Notes: generated by a model from the sequence alone, not told the origin. 64,000 bases of DNA from Pseudodesulfovibrio senegalensis (GCF_008830225.1 NZ_WAIE01000004.1:124001-188000); one strand, 5' to 3'; positions 8,491 through 17,671 are shown, counted from the first letter of the stretch. Made by a program: numbers and translations.

Positions 8491-9546
8491 ATGTTTGATT
8501 CTTTTTTTGATAAGCGCCGCGTCTTCATAACCGGGCATACCGGTTTCAAGGGGGCATGGCTCGTGCTCTGGCTCAAGAGCATGGGTGCCCATGTCGGGGC
8601 GTATTCACTTGAGCCTCCCGGGCATCCCTCCCTTTGGGAGTTGGCCTGCGTCGAGAAGGATGTGACACGTCTTGGGGGCGATGTCCGCGATGAACAAAAA
8701 CTGACTTGCGCAGTCAGGAAATTTGCGCCGGAAATCGTAATCCACATGGCAGCCCAGTCTTTAGTCCGCCCTTCGTATGCCGATCCTTTGACGACTTTTT
8801 CCACCAACGTGATGGGGACCGCGAACGTTCTGGAAGCGGTTCGCCATACAACGGGTGTTCAGGCCGTTATTAACGTAACAAGTGACAAATGTTACAAAAA
8901 TTCTGGAAAGAGAGTTGCTTTTTGTGAAACGGCCCCCATGGGTGGGAGAGATCCGTATTCGGCCAGCAAGGGGTGTGCCGAGATTGTGGCCGAGTCATAC
9001 CGCCAGAGCTATTTTGCTTCGAGTGAAACGGCCGTGGCTTCCGTCCGTGCTGGCAACGTCATTGGTGGTGGCGATTTCGCCCGGGATCGGCTGATACCGG
9101 ATATGGTCCGAGCTTTCATACGCGGAAAGGCTGTGTCCATCCGTTGCCCGGACGCCATCCGTCCATGGCAGCATGTTCTGGATCCTTTGGCGGGCTATTT
9201 GTCGTTGGCCAAGGCCCTTTGTGAAGCAGGGCAGGAATACTCAGGCGGTTGGAATTTTGGTCCTGACGCAGACTCCGCGCTTACCGTGAGTGACGTTGTG
9301 ACGTGCTTTGCACGGTTGTGGGGCGATGGCGCTGCCGCCTTGCTCGATGAGCAACAACATCCGTATGAAGCGGAGTGTCTGATACTTAACTGCAGCAAGG
9401 CAAGGGATGTCCTTGGCTGGCAGTCGAAAGCCGGTTTTCCTGAGGCAATTGAACTGGTCGCCCAGTGGTACAAGGGATGGAACGACGGGGTGGATGCACG
9501 AAGGTTGACCCTTGATCAAATCTGCCAGTTTGAGGAATTGTTGTGA
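8491..9546 (+). CDS. rfbG: CDP-glucose 4,6-dehydratase
   Basis: 351 residues, short-chain dehydrogenase fold. Converts CDP-glucose to CDP-4-keto-6-deoxyglucose with bound NAD. The Rossmann loop is FITGHTGFKGAW at residues 12-23; the catalytic set is the Thr of NVTSDKCY and the Tyr/Lys of DPYSASKGCAE. IRPWQHVLDPLAGYL is the typical RfbG signature. The gene starts 3 bp after rfbF and its TGA overlaps the GTG of the next gene. Confidence 0.94.
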   Translation: MFDSFFDKRRVFITGHTGFKGAWLVLWLKSMGAHVGAYSLEPPGHPSLWELACVEKDVTRLGGDVRDEQKLTCAVRKFAPEIVIHMAAQSLVRPSYADPLTTFSTNVMGTANVLEAVRHTTGVQAVINVTSDKCYKNSGKRVAFCETAPMGGRDPYSASKGCAEIVAESYRQSYFASSETAVASVRAGNVIGGGDFARDRLIPDMVRAFIRGKAVSIRCPDAIRPWQHVLDPLAGYLSLAKALCEAGQEYSGGWNFGPDADSALTVSDVVTCFARLWGDGAAALLDEQQHPYEAECLILNCSKARDVLGWQSKAGFPEAIELVAQWYKGWNDGVDARRLTLDQICQFEELL

Positions 9547-10094
9547 TAATAACCCCACTGCCGATTTCTGGCCTGTATCAGGTCCAGAGTGAACCTTTTC
9601 GTGACGCGCGCGGTCAGTTTGCGCGACTGTTTTGCCTCAGGGAACTGAGCGAAACTGGTCTTGAAATGAATGTTGTTCAGATCAACCATTCGTCGACCAA
9701 GAGTGTCGGGACTGTTCGAGGAATGCACTTTCAGCAATATCCTTGTGCGGAAAAAAAGATCGTCCGTTGTCTGGCCGGAAGATGTTTTGACGTTGCCGTG
9801 GATTTGAGGCCTGATTCAAAGACATACCTGAAGTGGTTCGGTACGGTTTTGTCTCCGGATAACAACAAAGCGCTGTATATACCGGAAGGCTTTGCACACG
9901 GATTTCAGGCTTTGGCCCCCGACACGGAGATGCTGTACCTTCATTCGGAGTACTATTCGCCGGAGAGAGAGGAGGGGGTGCGGCATGATGACCCTGTGGT
10001 GAAGATAGAGTGGCCTCTGCCTCCTGGCGACGTTTCGCAGCGGGATATGCAGCATCCGCTTATCGATGATACTTTTTCAGGGGTGAATGTATGA
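9543..10094 (+). CDS. dTDP-4-dehydrorhamnose 3,5-epimerase-family protein
   Basis: 183 residues, cupin-fold RmlC/RfbC relative. The catalytic His is in TVRGMHFQQYPCAEKK, and the conserved Tyr/His area is KALYIPEGFAHGFQAL. In dTDP pathways this enzyme epimerises C3 and C5; here it follows rfbF-rfbG, so the substrate is probably CDP-4-keto-6-deoxyglucose and only one carbon may be inverted. GTG start overlaps the rfbG stop (GTGA), and its own stop overlaps the next ATG. Confidence 0.88.
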   Translation: MIITPLPISGLYQVQSEPFRDARGQFARLFCLRELSETGLEMNVVQINHSSTKSVGTVRGMHFQQYPCAEKKIVRCLAGRCFDVAVDLRPDSKTYLKWFGTVLSPDNNKALYIPEGFAHGFQALAPDTEMLYLHSEYYSPEREEGVRHDDPVVKIEWPLPPGDVSQRDMQHPLIDDTFSGVNV

Positions 10095-11314
10095 AGTGCC
10101 GCCATTGCCAATCACCGCTCGAAAACGTCCTGATCGATCTGGTCAATCAGCCTCCTTCCAACTCTTTTCTTACTGGCGGGCAGTTGGATGAGCCGGAAAT
10201 TTTTTATCCTCTCAAGGTTTATATCTGCCCCAAGTGTTTTTTGGTGCAGCTTCCGGAATACAAGAAATCCCGAGATATTTTTTCGAACGACTACGCGTAC
10301 TATTCTTCTTTTTCCAGTTCCTGGGTGGAACACGCCCGTCGCTATGTCGATATGGCGGAGGAGCGCTTTGCCCTGAGCAAGGATTCATTTGTTCTTGAAG
10401 TGGCCTCGAACGATGGTTACCTGCTCCAGTGGTTCGTAAAAAAAGGCATTCCCTGTTTGGGAGTTGAACCTTCGGGGGGGACGGCAGACGCTGCGTTCAA
10501 AAAGGGCGTGGAGAGTGTCAGGGAATTTTTTGGTGCGGCGCTTGCCAACAAGCTTGTGGAGCAGGGCAGGCAGGCAGATTTATTGCTGGGGAATAACGTG
10601 TTGGCGCATGTTCCCGATGTGAATGACTTTGTCGATGGTCTCAAAATTGCGCTCAAGCCGGGCGGTACGGTCACCATGGAGTTCCCCTATTTGGGCAATC
10701 TGGTCAGGCTGGGTCAGTTTGACACCATCTATCATGAGCACTTTTCGTATTTTTCTTTGTTTTCCGCGCAACGGATATTTGCCAGCCGGAGGTTGGTGAT
10801 ATTTGACGTTGAGACCTTGCCTACGCACGGAGGGTCTTTGCGGATTTTTGCCGGTCATGCAGAGGAAAACAGAGCCGTGTTAGCGTCTGTGGAGCGAATC
10901 ATGGCCGAAGAACAATCTATGGGTTTTGCCACCATGGATTATTATCGAGGTTTTCAGGAGAAAGCGGACAACGTCAAGGTGGATATGCTGGATTTCCTTG
11001 TCGAGCAAAGGAAGCGAGGGAAGCTGGTCGCAGCGTATGGTGCTGCCGCCAAAGGAAATACGTTGCTGAATTATTGCGGAATTCGAAGTGATTTGATTCC
11101 ATTTTGCGTGGACGCCTCTCCCCACAAGCAGGGGTTGTTCATGCCGGGCAGCCATATTCCTGTGCTGTCTCCCTCAACCGTGCGCGAACGCAGGCCCGAT
11201 TATGTTGTTATTCTTCCCTGGAACCTTCAGGAAGAAATCAGGCATCAACATGCGTACATCAAGGAATGGGGAGGGCGGTTTGTTACCGCGATTCCCACCT
11301 TGCATATATATTGA
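10091..11314 (+). CDS. NDP-hexose C-methyltransferase (TylCIII/EvaC type)
   Basis: 407 residues in three parts. The N-terminal zinc-binding domain has CRHCQSPL and, later, CPKC. The central SAM domain has FVLEVASNDGYLLQWF and the family signature HEHFSYFSL. The C-terminal domain has VAAYGAAAKGNTLLNYCGI, a Rossmann-like loop. This architecture belongs to 3-C-methyltransferases that add a methyl branch to 4-keto-6-deoxy sugars. It completes an rfbF-rfbG-epimerase-C-methyltransferase cassette. A branched 6-deoxy sugar is inferred. Confidence 0.87.
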   Translation: MKCRHCQSPLENVLIDLVNQPPSNSFLTGGQLDEPEIFYPLKVYICPKCFLVQLPEYKKSRDIFSNDYAYYSSFSSSWVEHARRYVDMAEERFALSKDSFVLEVASNDGYLLQWFVKKGIPCLGVEPSGGTADAAFKKGVESVREFFGAALANKLVEQGRQADLLLGNNVLAHVPDVNDFVDGLKIALKPGGTVTMEFPYLGNLVRLGQFDTIYHEHFSYFSLFSAQRIFASRRLVIFDVETLPTHGGSLRIFAGHAEENRAVLASVERIMAEEQSMGFATMDYYRGFQEKADNVKVDMLDFLVEQRKRGKLVAAYGAAAKGNTLLNYCGIRSDLIPFCVDASPHKQGLFMPGSHIPVLSPSTVRERRPDYVVILPWNLQEEIRHQHAYIKEWGGRFVTAIPTLHIY

Positions 11315-11352
11315 TCGGAACAGAACAGGCGTAACCGAAACAAGCGAATACG

Positions 11353-12510
11353 ATGGTGTCAGAACGAATTCCACTTGTTGCTACTGTTGTGGGCACCCGC
11401 CCCGAAGCCATAAAGATGGCCTCTCTTTGCCAATGCCTTGGCGAGAGCCCCTGTGTGAAGGCAGTTCTTGTTTCAACAGGACAGCACCGTACGCAACTTG
11501 ATCAGGTCTTTTCCCGGTTGAAGTTGACGCCGGATGTCGACTTGAAGCTGATGCACAAGGTCGGAAATCTAAACGGCCTGTGCGGTAAAGTGTTGGAAGA
11601 GATGGACGCTGTACTGGAAAATCTTGGACCGGATATGGTTGTTGTTCAGGGGGATACGACCACTGCTTTTGCTTCAGGCCTTGCAGCGTTTCATCGGGGC
11701 GTTCCCGTAGGCCATGTGGAGGCGGGGCTGCGAAGTGGGGACATCATGAACCCGTATCCGGAGGAAGCGAACCGGAAGTTCATCAGTTCCTTTGCGACAT
11801 TGAATTTCGCGCCGACCCGGCAGGCCCGCAGGAATCTTGAAGGTGAACAGGTTGACCCTGAGTCTATTATTGTAACTGGGAATACCGTTGTGGATACGTT
11901 GCAAAGGGTTTCCAGCCAGATAACGGAGCTTCCCGTCTGTGTTGCGCGGCGCGTCGTACCCGGGCGACGAATTGTTTTGGTGACAGCGCACCGGCGTGAA
12001 TCCTGGGGCGCGTCTCTTGCCCGGATTTGTCTGGCGGTGAGGAAGATCGCACAACACCATCCGGATGTGGAGGTGGTGTTCCCGGTGCATAAGAATCCGG
12101 TGGTACGGCAGATGGTCTTTCCAGCCCTTTCCGATTTGGACAGGGTTCACCTTGTGGAGCCTTTGGATTACTTCGAATTTGTTTCGACCATGAAATTTGC
12201 GGCCCTGATCCTTACTGATTCCGGAGGTGTACAGGAAGAAGCGCCCACGTTCGGGACTCCCGTGCTTGTTATGCGGGAAACGACTGAACGGTCTGAAGCA
12301 ATGGAGGCCGGGACATCACTACTAGTCGGGACAGGCACGGAGGATATCGTCCTTCGTGCATCGGCATGGCTGGCAACGCCTCCCCGGTCGTCCGGACAGA
12401 GCAATCCTTTTGGGGACGGCATGGCCGCGCAGCGCATTTTGAAGGCCCTCTTGAACTGGTACGGCGGACGCCGACCCTATTTGGATCAAGAGGATTTTTT
12501 TGGCCGTTAA
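11353..12510 (+). CDS. wecB: UDP-N-acetylglucosamine 2-epimerase (non-hydrolysing)
   Basis: 385 residues. Interconverts UDP-GlcNAc and UDP-ManNAc. Typical segments: VVGTRPEAIKMASL at the start, STGQHRTQLDQVF, VVVQGDTTTAFASGLAAFH, VGHVEAGLRSGD, TAHRRESWG and LTDSGGVQEEAPTFGTPVLVMR. It ends the plus-strand half of the locus; its stop overlaps, in a GTTAAC sequence, the stop of the convergent gene at 12507. A second copy of the family is encoded at 19513-20622 on the other strand, so the two may serve different residues. Confidence 0.92.
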   Translation: MVSERIPLVATVVGTRPEAIKMASLCQCLGESPCVKAVLVSTGQHRTQLDQVFSRLKLTPDVDLKLMHKVGNLNGLCGKVLEEMDAVLENLGPDMVVVQGDTTTAFASGLAAFHRGVPVGHVEAGLRSGDIMNPYPEEANRKFISSFATLNFAPTRQARRNLEGEQVDPESIIVTGNTVVDTLQRVSSQITELPVCVARRVVPGRRIVLVTAHRRESWGASLARICLAVRKIAQHHPDVEVVFPVHKNPVVRQMVFPALSDLDRVHLVEPLDYFEFVSTMKFAALILTDSGGVQEEAPTFGTPVLVMRETTERSEAMEAGTSLLVGTGTEDIVLRASAWLATPPRSSGQSNPFGDGMAAQRILKALLNWYGGRRPYLDQEDFFGR

Positions 12511-13691
12511 CGCCTTGTTGCTCCTTTCGGAAGGGACGGAAGCTCCCTCAAGTCGTTGATATCAAGATATTTGTATGTTGCAACTTCCTCTTCGCGTATG
12601 GGGGGAGCTGACAATTTTTCCAGATTGTACTCCGGGGCTGGTTTCATTTTGCCATCTATCGGACTCAGCCCCCGGATGGCACGGCTGTATGCATTTGCAG
12701 CCCTGATCAATTCCGCACTTTTGGCGTGTTCCTGTGTTTTTGCATGGAACATTCTGTTGAAGAATCGGAATTGAATGACAATTTCTTTTTCTGAGAAATG
12801 CCTGCCTGTCCAAAATTCGTGTAGGTTTGTCAGCTTTCCTCCAGTCAGTTCGCAAAGCCGTTTGCGAATGAGGTCGGAGCTGCTTCGAAGGGCATTTTGT
12901 TCTTTCATGCCAAGTTTTTGCGTCATCTTTTGTGCTATGATGTCGCGTATTTGGAGGACCCCCTCGCTTTGGGTCAGGCAACTAAGGGGATTGTACGAGC
13001 GCATGTATTCGAATGCCGGTATTTTGGTCGATATGCAGGATAACTCTGGAAATGCTTTTATCTTTCCTTCAAACAGATCAAATATTCCGATCAGATAATC
13101 GTTGAACCCATATATCATGGGCAGGGTGGCTTCGGGGTCGTGCTTTTTGAAGTCCATGTCAAAGAGATTTTGGTAGCGCCTGAGCAGATATTTCTTTCGT
13201 GATACGCTGTATGTCGTGGCAAATGGCCATTCCGTGAAGTACTGTAGCCGTTCCAGCGGGTCATCCATTTCAATGCTGAAGGAATGGAAAAGCGTTGCCC
13301 GGATGTAGTTTTTTTTCCGTTCGTCCATGTCCACCCGGTAGCCCAATGCCAAGACGTAGTCCGGGTTGTCCCTGAGATGGTCTTCACCTTTCCGGATCAC
13401 ATCCATATCCAGATAGTCGTCATCGGCTCCCATGACGACGTATTCGTCGTCCACGCTTTGCAACGCGTCTATGAAGCGATGGGTGTACGGCGTTTTTTCG
13501 TCGTATTGTCGGAGGGTGATCTTCAGTTTGCCGTTGTATTTTTCTGCTACGGAAATGTTCTTTTTTGCCATGCTAGTTTCACTGCCGTCTGCAATGACAA
13601 TGGGCGTCCCCGGTGCGGTTTCGGAGAAGTATTTTAAGACAAAGTCTAATGAGTAAGGTCTGTTGCGTGTAGGTATAAAGAGCGTGGCCAT
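12507..13691 (-). CDS. Glycosyltransferase, GT2-like (TIGR00180 type)
   Basis: 394 residues. The first 100 residues are a GT-A fold: ATLFIPTRNRPYSLDFVLKYF, then VIADGSE, and an acidic metal site in VMGADDDYLDMDVI. The rest is a long helical and charged extension (residues about 200-394) without a clear domain. Such TIGR00180-like proteins occur in surface-glycan loci. The stop overlaps that of the convergent wecB. The start lies 10 bp after the stop of the fusion gene at 13702, so the two are co-transcribed. Confidence 0.72.
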   Translation of the reverse strand: MATLFIPTRNRPYSLDFVLKYFSETAPGTPIVIADGSETSMAKKNISVAEKYNGKLKITLRQYDEKTPYTHRFIDALQSVDDEYVVMGADDDYLDMDVIRKGEDHLRDNPDYVLALGYRVDMDERKKNYIRATLFHSFSIEMDDPLERLQYFTEWPFATTYSVSRKKYLLRRYQNLFDMDFKKHDPEATLPMIYGFNDYLIGIFDLFEGKIKAFPELSCISTKIPAFEYMRSYNPLSCLTQSEGVLQIRDIIAQKMTQKLGMKEQNALRSSSDLIRKRLCELTGGKLTNLHEFWTGRHFSEKEIVIQFRFFNRMFHAKTQEHAKSAELIRAANAYSRAIRGLSPIDGKMKPAPEYNLEKLSAPPIREEEVATYKYLDINDLRELPSLPKGATRR

Positions 13692-13701
13692 GATGGAGTC
13701 C

Positions 13702-15978
13702 TTATTTTTGGGCCATGTTTTCGCCGAATGGAATATTGCCTGATCCAGACTTTAGCCAGAGCCGCAAATAGGAAAGTCCGTTGCGGGACTGTTGCTCGAC
13801 GGTTTTGAGTTCGGGCGTTGTTTTTTGGATGAGGTCTTTTGGGGATTGAACGATTCGTAAGATGGCCTCTGTTAATTGTGGCAATGAAGGTTCAATCGGA
13901 AGGCAGGCTTCAGGAACACCAAGCTGGTCAAAGGTGTTTTTTACCTTGGTGTCGTATGCAAAGCCTGCTGTCGGTACGCCGAGGCGCCAAGACAGAATGC
14001 AAGCGTGCAGACGCATGGAAATCATCGCCGAGCATCGGGAGATTGCCTGAATGGTGGTTGAGTGACTTGATTTTGCAAGCATTTCTCGGGTTGCCGTTGG
14101 GGGAAGCCTGCGAAACAAATTCTGTATCATTTCCGTGTCTGCGTTTGTCTGCAACGGAATGCCCACGAGTTTCACAGGCGTTGTTTCGGACAGTGATGTT
14201 ATTGCCGCAGCTAGGTTGTTCATCAGTGGTTCCAGATCATGATACGGCCATTGGCGAAGATTTATGCCGAGGGTGATTTTTCCGTCTTGTAAAGGTCCTG
14301 TGTCCATTTGGTATGGGGCCAAATCCAGGGCAAAGACCGGGTCAGGAAACAGGTTTACCGATTTTGACCAGCCCGGAATTGAGAGCAGCAGCTTTCTGGA
14401 GCTTTCGTCACGAACGGAAATGGTGGTTGCTTGTTCTCCGAGAAAGCGGACCGTGGAGCGTGCGTCATCCGAGTCGAGCGGTCCGACACCCACTCCATAG
14501 ACATGGACCGGCCTGTTGTGGATTGCCCACATAAGCGGCAATTTCCCATAGCCGGTTATCGACCACGGAGAAGGTGAGAACAGGCCGGGGATTCCTCCTT
14601 GGGCTTCAAAGGAGTAATCGTGCCACAGCCCTCCTCCTCCGAGGACAAGGGAGGAGGATCGGCGGGCCTCTTCGTTGCTTTTGTCCAGTTCGTGTCGGGG
14701 TATTGTTCGCAATCCGTGCATGGCGGCCGCGTTTTTCGGATCCTCGGCCGCAACGGTAAATTCGACGGAGGCGTCCGGGGTGTCCACGTTGTTCACCATG
14801 GACTGCAGAATGAGTTCGTCTCCGAGGTTTTCTCGCCCGTAGTATCCCGCGATTGTAACGTTTGATTTTTTCGTCGGTGCGTCTTTTGTGAGCCAGCTTT
14901 TCGTGCACGCAAGCGTGTCTGCGGCATCAAAAAAGAGACGCGCCCGTTTTTCACTCGACATGCCATAGGGGTTGCTGAGACTGCCATCCAAAAGGGCGAG
15001 CAGAAATTTAGCCCGGATTGTTGCGCTGTAAAACCGTTTGAAGCTGGCATGCACTTCCCGTGAAAGTGACAGCAGTCTGTCCGCGTCCCGAAGCACTTCA
15101 AGTTTTTTTGCGGCTTCTTCTTGCGAATTGACACAGATGGCACCCGGCAGCAGGCCGTTCAACGTGTTGCCGAAGCTGAGGATGGGCATACCTGATGCCG
15201 CATATTGAACAACTCTACTTGGAATTTGAAATGATCCCAGTTTTTCGAGCCCTTTGAATGAGTATACAGAGTCTGCATAGTCGGAAAAGTGTTGAGGGAT
15301 ATTCAACCCAATTTTGAAGTTGCAAAATGTTTTGCTGACGAGTTTTTCCGTGTTGTTTATGTCTTTGATGACACCCCCGTGCAACCCCATGGGGTCATCC
15401 CCGATACGGCCGAAGGTGCGCGTCCTCGCAGGGAGAGCCGCTATAGTTTCATATCGGGCTTTACGACCGGCCCCTGTGCAGTTGCCCCAGAAAACAACGT
15501 CAAGTGCTGATTTTTCTGGGTTGTAGCAGTATGGGAAGAAATCAGAAGAGGTCCAAAACGGAAAGTTTATTCCGGGTTGGTGACCTTTTGCCGTATAAAA
15601 ATCAAGAATATTTTTTGACCCGCAATTGAGCACTAGATCGTATTCATCAACGACATGCTTGTACAAAAAATCATAGAGCACAGGGTCGTCTGGAAGCCAG
15701 ACAACGGTGAACACTCCTTTGGCCTTTGCTTCTCGCACCAGTTTGGGCGGCAGGGCTGCTGCCCTGATAACGAACAGTACATCAATTTTATGGTCGATAG
15801 CCAAGTGCAGTTTGTTTCTGATTTTTTCAATGTCCCCTTCATCCTTCGGGAGGTCGTGCCCGCCCCACACAGGACCGGTTGAAAGGATTTGACACCCTTC
15901 GTTTTTCAGAGCCTGATGCAGGCTTCGATTGACATGGGCCTCCATAAGGGAGCCAAAAAGGCATATTGATATGGACAT
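13702..15978 (-). CDS. Glycosyltransferase / polysaccharide pyruvyltransferase fusion
   Basis: 758 residues, two enzymes in one chain. Residues 1 to about 345 resemble CgeB/DUF3880-type GT-B transferases: ISICLFGSLMEAHVNRSLHQ at the start, FTVVWLPDDPVLYDFL, and a C-terminal PSRVVQYAASGMPILSFGN donor-site region. Residues about 370-720 are a CsaB/WcaK-type pyruvyltransferase: TIAGYYGRENLGDELILQSM, SLVLGGGGLWHDYS, VYGVGVGPLDSD, TISVRDESSRKLL, and MISMRLHACILSWRLGVPT with the typical Arg-Leu-His. It probably adds a sugar and then a pyruvate ketal from phosphoenolpyruvate. The joining region is continuous, with no frameshift. Confidence 0.82.
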   Translation of the reverse strand: MSISICLFGSLMEAHVNRSLHQALKNEGCQILSTGPVWGGHDLPKDEGDIEKIRNKLHLAIDHKIDVLFVIRAAALPPKLVREAKAKGVFTVVWLPDDPVLYDFLYKHVVDEYDLVLNCGSKNILDFYTAKGHQPGINFPFWTSSDFFPYCYNPEKSALDVVFWGNCTGAGRKARYETIAALPARTRTFGRIGDDPMGLHGGVIKDINNTEKLVSKTFCNFKIGLNIPQHFSDYADSVYSFKGLEKLGSFQIPSRVVQYAASGMPILSFGNTLNGLLPGAICVNSQEEAAKKLEVLRDADRLLSLSREVHASFKRFYSATIRAKFLLALLDGSLSNPYGMSSEKRARLFFDAADTLACTKSWLTKDAPTKKSNVTIAGYYGRENLGDELILQSMVNNVDTPDASVEFTVAAEDPKNAAAMHGLRTIPRHELDKSNEEARRSSSLVLGGGGLWHDYSFEAQGGIPGLFSPSPWSITGYGKLPLMWAIHNRPVHVYGVGVGPLDSDDARSTVRFLGEQATTISVRDESSRKLLLSIPGWSKSVNLFPDPVFALDLAPYQMDTGPLQDGKITLGINLRQWPYHDLEPLMNNLAAAITSLSETTPVKLVGIPLQTNADTEMIQNLFRRLPPTATREMLAKSSHSTTIQAISRCSAMISMRLHACILSWRLGVPTAGFAYDTKVKNTFDQLGVPEACLPIEPSLPQLTEAILRIVQSPKDLIQKTTPELKTVEQQSRNGLSYLRLWLKSGSGNIPFGENMAQK

Positions 15979-15991
15979 TGTCCCTCGCCTG

Positions 15992-16846
15992 CTATGTTTT
16001 TTGGGGAAAAGTAATTTGCGTTTTTTCTTGTGTTTTTAACGCAAATTCACCCTGAGAATTTTTTTCCACCAGCCTTTCAAGAGAAGCGACGTCTATCGCC
16101 TGATTTTTGTTCAGATCAAAAGTGGGTAGCTGGTAAAATAGTGGAAGATGTTCCTGAACCAACCCTTGGCAGGGGATTGTGTGATGGGTGTATTCCTCAA
16201 TGCTTTCGTTGCGTTTGTTGCCCAGTTGGAAGGCATACAACGCCTCGTCAGAATGAAGTAGCAGGGGGACATCTTGGCTTCTGTTTATATCATTTGTTCC
16301 GTGCTGGGCACAGAGTTGCGGGTGTGTATGCTTCAAATCATCCCGCATGGTCGCATCGTCAATGGGAATGTGAATAGACTCCCCGTTGGCAAAAATCCTT
16401 GGTGCTGAGCGTAATCCCCAGTAGGGATGGGTAAGCGTGCTGTGTTTTTTTAGGAGGGTGGCGACGGCCCATGTGTGTTTTTTGATTTTGATAGATTGTA
16501 CTGCAGAACAGAATTGGTTTAGCCTCGTAAGGGAAATTCCTCCTTGCGCAGGACGGAAGACGACGGCCCATTCGTTTTCATATTTTGTTTTCGTATCTTC
16601 ATGCACCATTGTGTTGGCCCAATCCATTTCCGCCAACATCCTTTCCTTTATGCTTAAATGCCCTTGGGAGTATGCTGGAGGAAGGAAGGGGAGATTTGAG
16701 GTCCCCACAATGGCCGTCGTAGTGATGTGAGGCGACTGTTTACTGACTTTGAGTGCATAATCAAGAATATATTGTGCTATTGATGGCGATGATAATAGCT
16801 GTTGTTCTCGGAGATCACGGTATGCAAACGATAATATCATTAACAT
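15992..16846 (-). CDS. Unrecognised protein in the glycan locus
   Basis: 284 residues, no family recognised. There is no signal peptide or clear membrane segment. It is rich in His, Gln, Lys and Thr, and its DNA is visibly richer in A and T than the rest of the window, suggesting separate acquisition. The order of elements (TTTAIVGTSNLPFLPP, then a long helix, then a WAVVFRPAQGGISLTRLNQF strand) faintly recalls the layout of acylneuraminate cytidylyltransferases, but the nucleotide-binding start is missing; I give this little weight. The start at 16846 is chosen for the ATG that overlaps the upstream stop (ATGTTAA) and has GGAG 7 nt before it. Translational coupling with the CMP-sugar synthetase-like gene suggests a shared pathway. 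Confidence 0.6.
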   Translation of the reverse strand: MLMILSFAYRDLREQQLLSSPSIAQYILDYALKVSKQSPHITTTAIVGTSNLPFLPPAYSQGHLSIKERMLAEMDWANTMVHEDTKTKYENEWAVVFRPAQGGISLTRLNQFCSAVQSIKIKKHTWAVATLLKKHSTLTHPYWGLRSAPRIFANGESIHIPIDDATMRDDLKHTHPQLCAQHGTNDINRSQDVPLLLHSDEALYAFQLGNKRNESIEEYTHHTIPCQGLVQEHLPLFYQLPTFDLNKNQAIDVASLERLVEKNSQGEFALKTQEKTQITFPQKT

Positions 16847-17631
16847 ATGGGAACTCCAAAATTGTAACATCCTGAATCTATTATCTTTGTTGCTTTTTCG
16901 AAATCACTTTCCGTGTCTATATCTATGAGTTCAACGGGGTCGTTGATGATTTGGCAATGCCGCCAGTGCAGATTTGATAGGACCAAGTCATGACCTGTCA
17001 TGTTTCCAATTCTTTTGAAGAAGATGTTGTGGTTTTCGTTTGGTTCTGCGTTAGAAGAACGTTGGCACATATTTTCATCATAGATATTGTCGAATGAGGT
17101 TTGGGGAACTGCCACGGTAAAGAAGCTTCCTGATTTTTTGGCCTTTTTCAAATATTTCTGCATTTTGATGGCGTTTCTGAATGGAGACGTCGGGTAGAGT
17201 TCAATCCAGGTTTTTACAGGGTATTCCTGCTGAAGCAGCCACTTTTGCGCGTAATAGGTGGCGATTCCTGGAGACACTTTATCGGTCGCGAGTTCGGGCG
17301 GTCTCAGGAAGGGGATTTCTGCTCCGTACCGTTCGGCTGTCTTGGCATATTCAGCGGAGTCCGTGTTTACTAGAATCCTGTCTGCCCCCATGCTTCGGGC
17401 AATGGCGATAGTATAACCCATGAGCGGTATGCCGCATAAGGGTTTTATGTTTTTGTCTTTCAAGCGGCTGGAGCCGCTTCGGGCTGCGATATGGATTACC
17501 GTTTTGTCGCACTTTCTGCCGGAGCGTTTGATTTCATCGGATATGCTTTTCAATGTGCCTGGGAAATATCTGTCGACAATTTTTTGGCACCAGTCTTGCG
17601 GTCGCCTGACGAAAGGACGTTGTTTTTTCAT
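16840..17631 (-). CDS. Acylneuraminate cytidylyltransferase-family protein (NeuA/LegF-like)
   Basis: 263 residues. Expected to activate a nonulosonic or related sugar as its CMP (or similar) derivative. The core starts at about residue 46 with HIAARSGSSRLKDKNIKPL, the NTP-binding signature of the NeuA/KdsB group, then ILVNTDSAEYAKTAERYGAEIPFLRP and WIELYPTSPFRNAIKMQ. About 40 extra N-terminal residues precede the core. No nonulosonate synthase (NeuB type) is seen in the window, so the substrate is open and could be another sugar. Confidence 0.82.
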   Translation of the reverse strand: MKKQRPFVRRPQDWCQKIVDRYFPGTLKSISDEIKRSGRKCDKTVIHIAARSGSSRLKDKNIKPLCGIPLMGYTIAIARSMGADRILVNTDSAEYAKTAERYGAEIPFLRPPELATDKVSPGIATYYAQKWLLQQEYPVKTWIELYPTSPFRNAIKMQKYLKKAKKSGSFFTVAVPQTSFDNIYDENMCQRSSNAEPNENHNIFFKRIGNMTGHDLVLSNLHWRHCQIINDPVELIDIDTESDFEKATKIIDSGCYNFGVPIC

Positions 17632-17671
17632 TTTTCAACACTCTTTGGACAATTGATGGAGGGAAGGACAT

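Noticed and set aside
16840-17631. Sialic acid synthesis locus
   Set aside because: A NeuA-like enzyme and 2-epimerases are present, but no NeuB-type synthase or sialyltransferase is seen in the window, so the claim is not supported.
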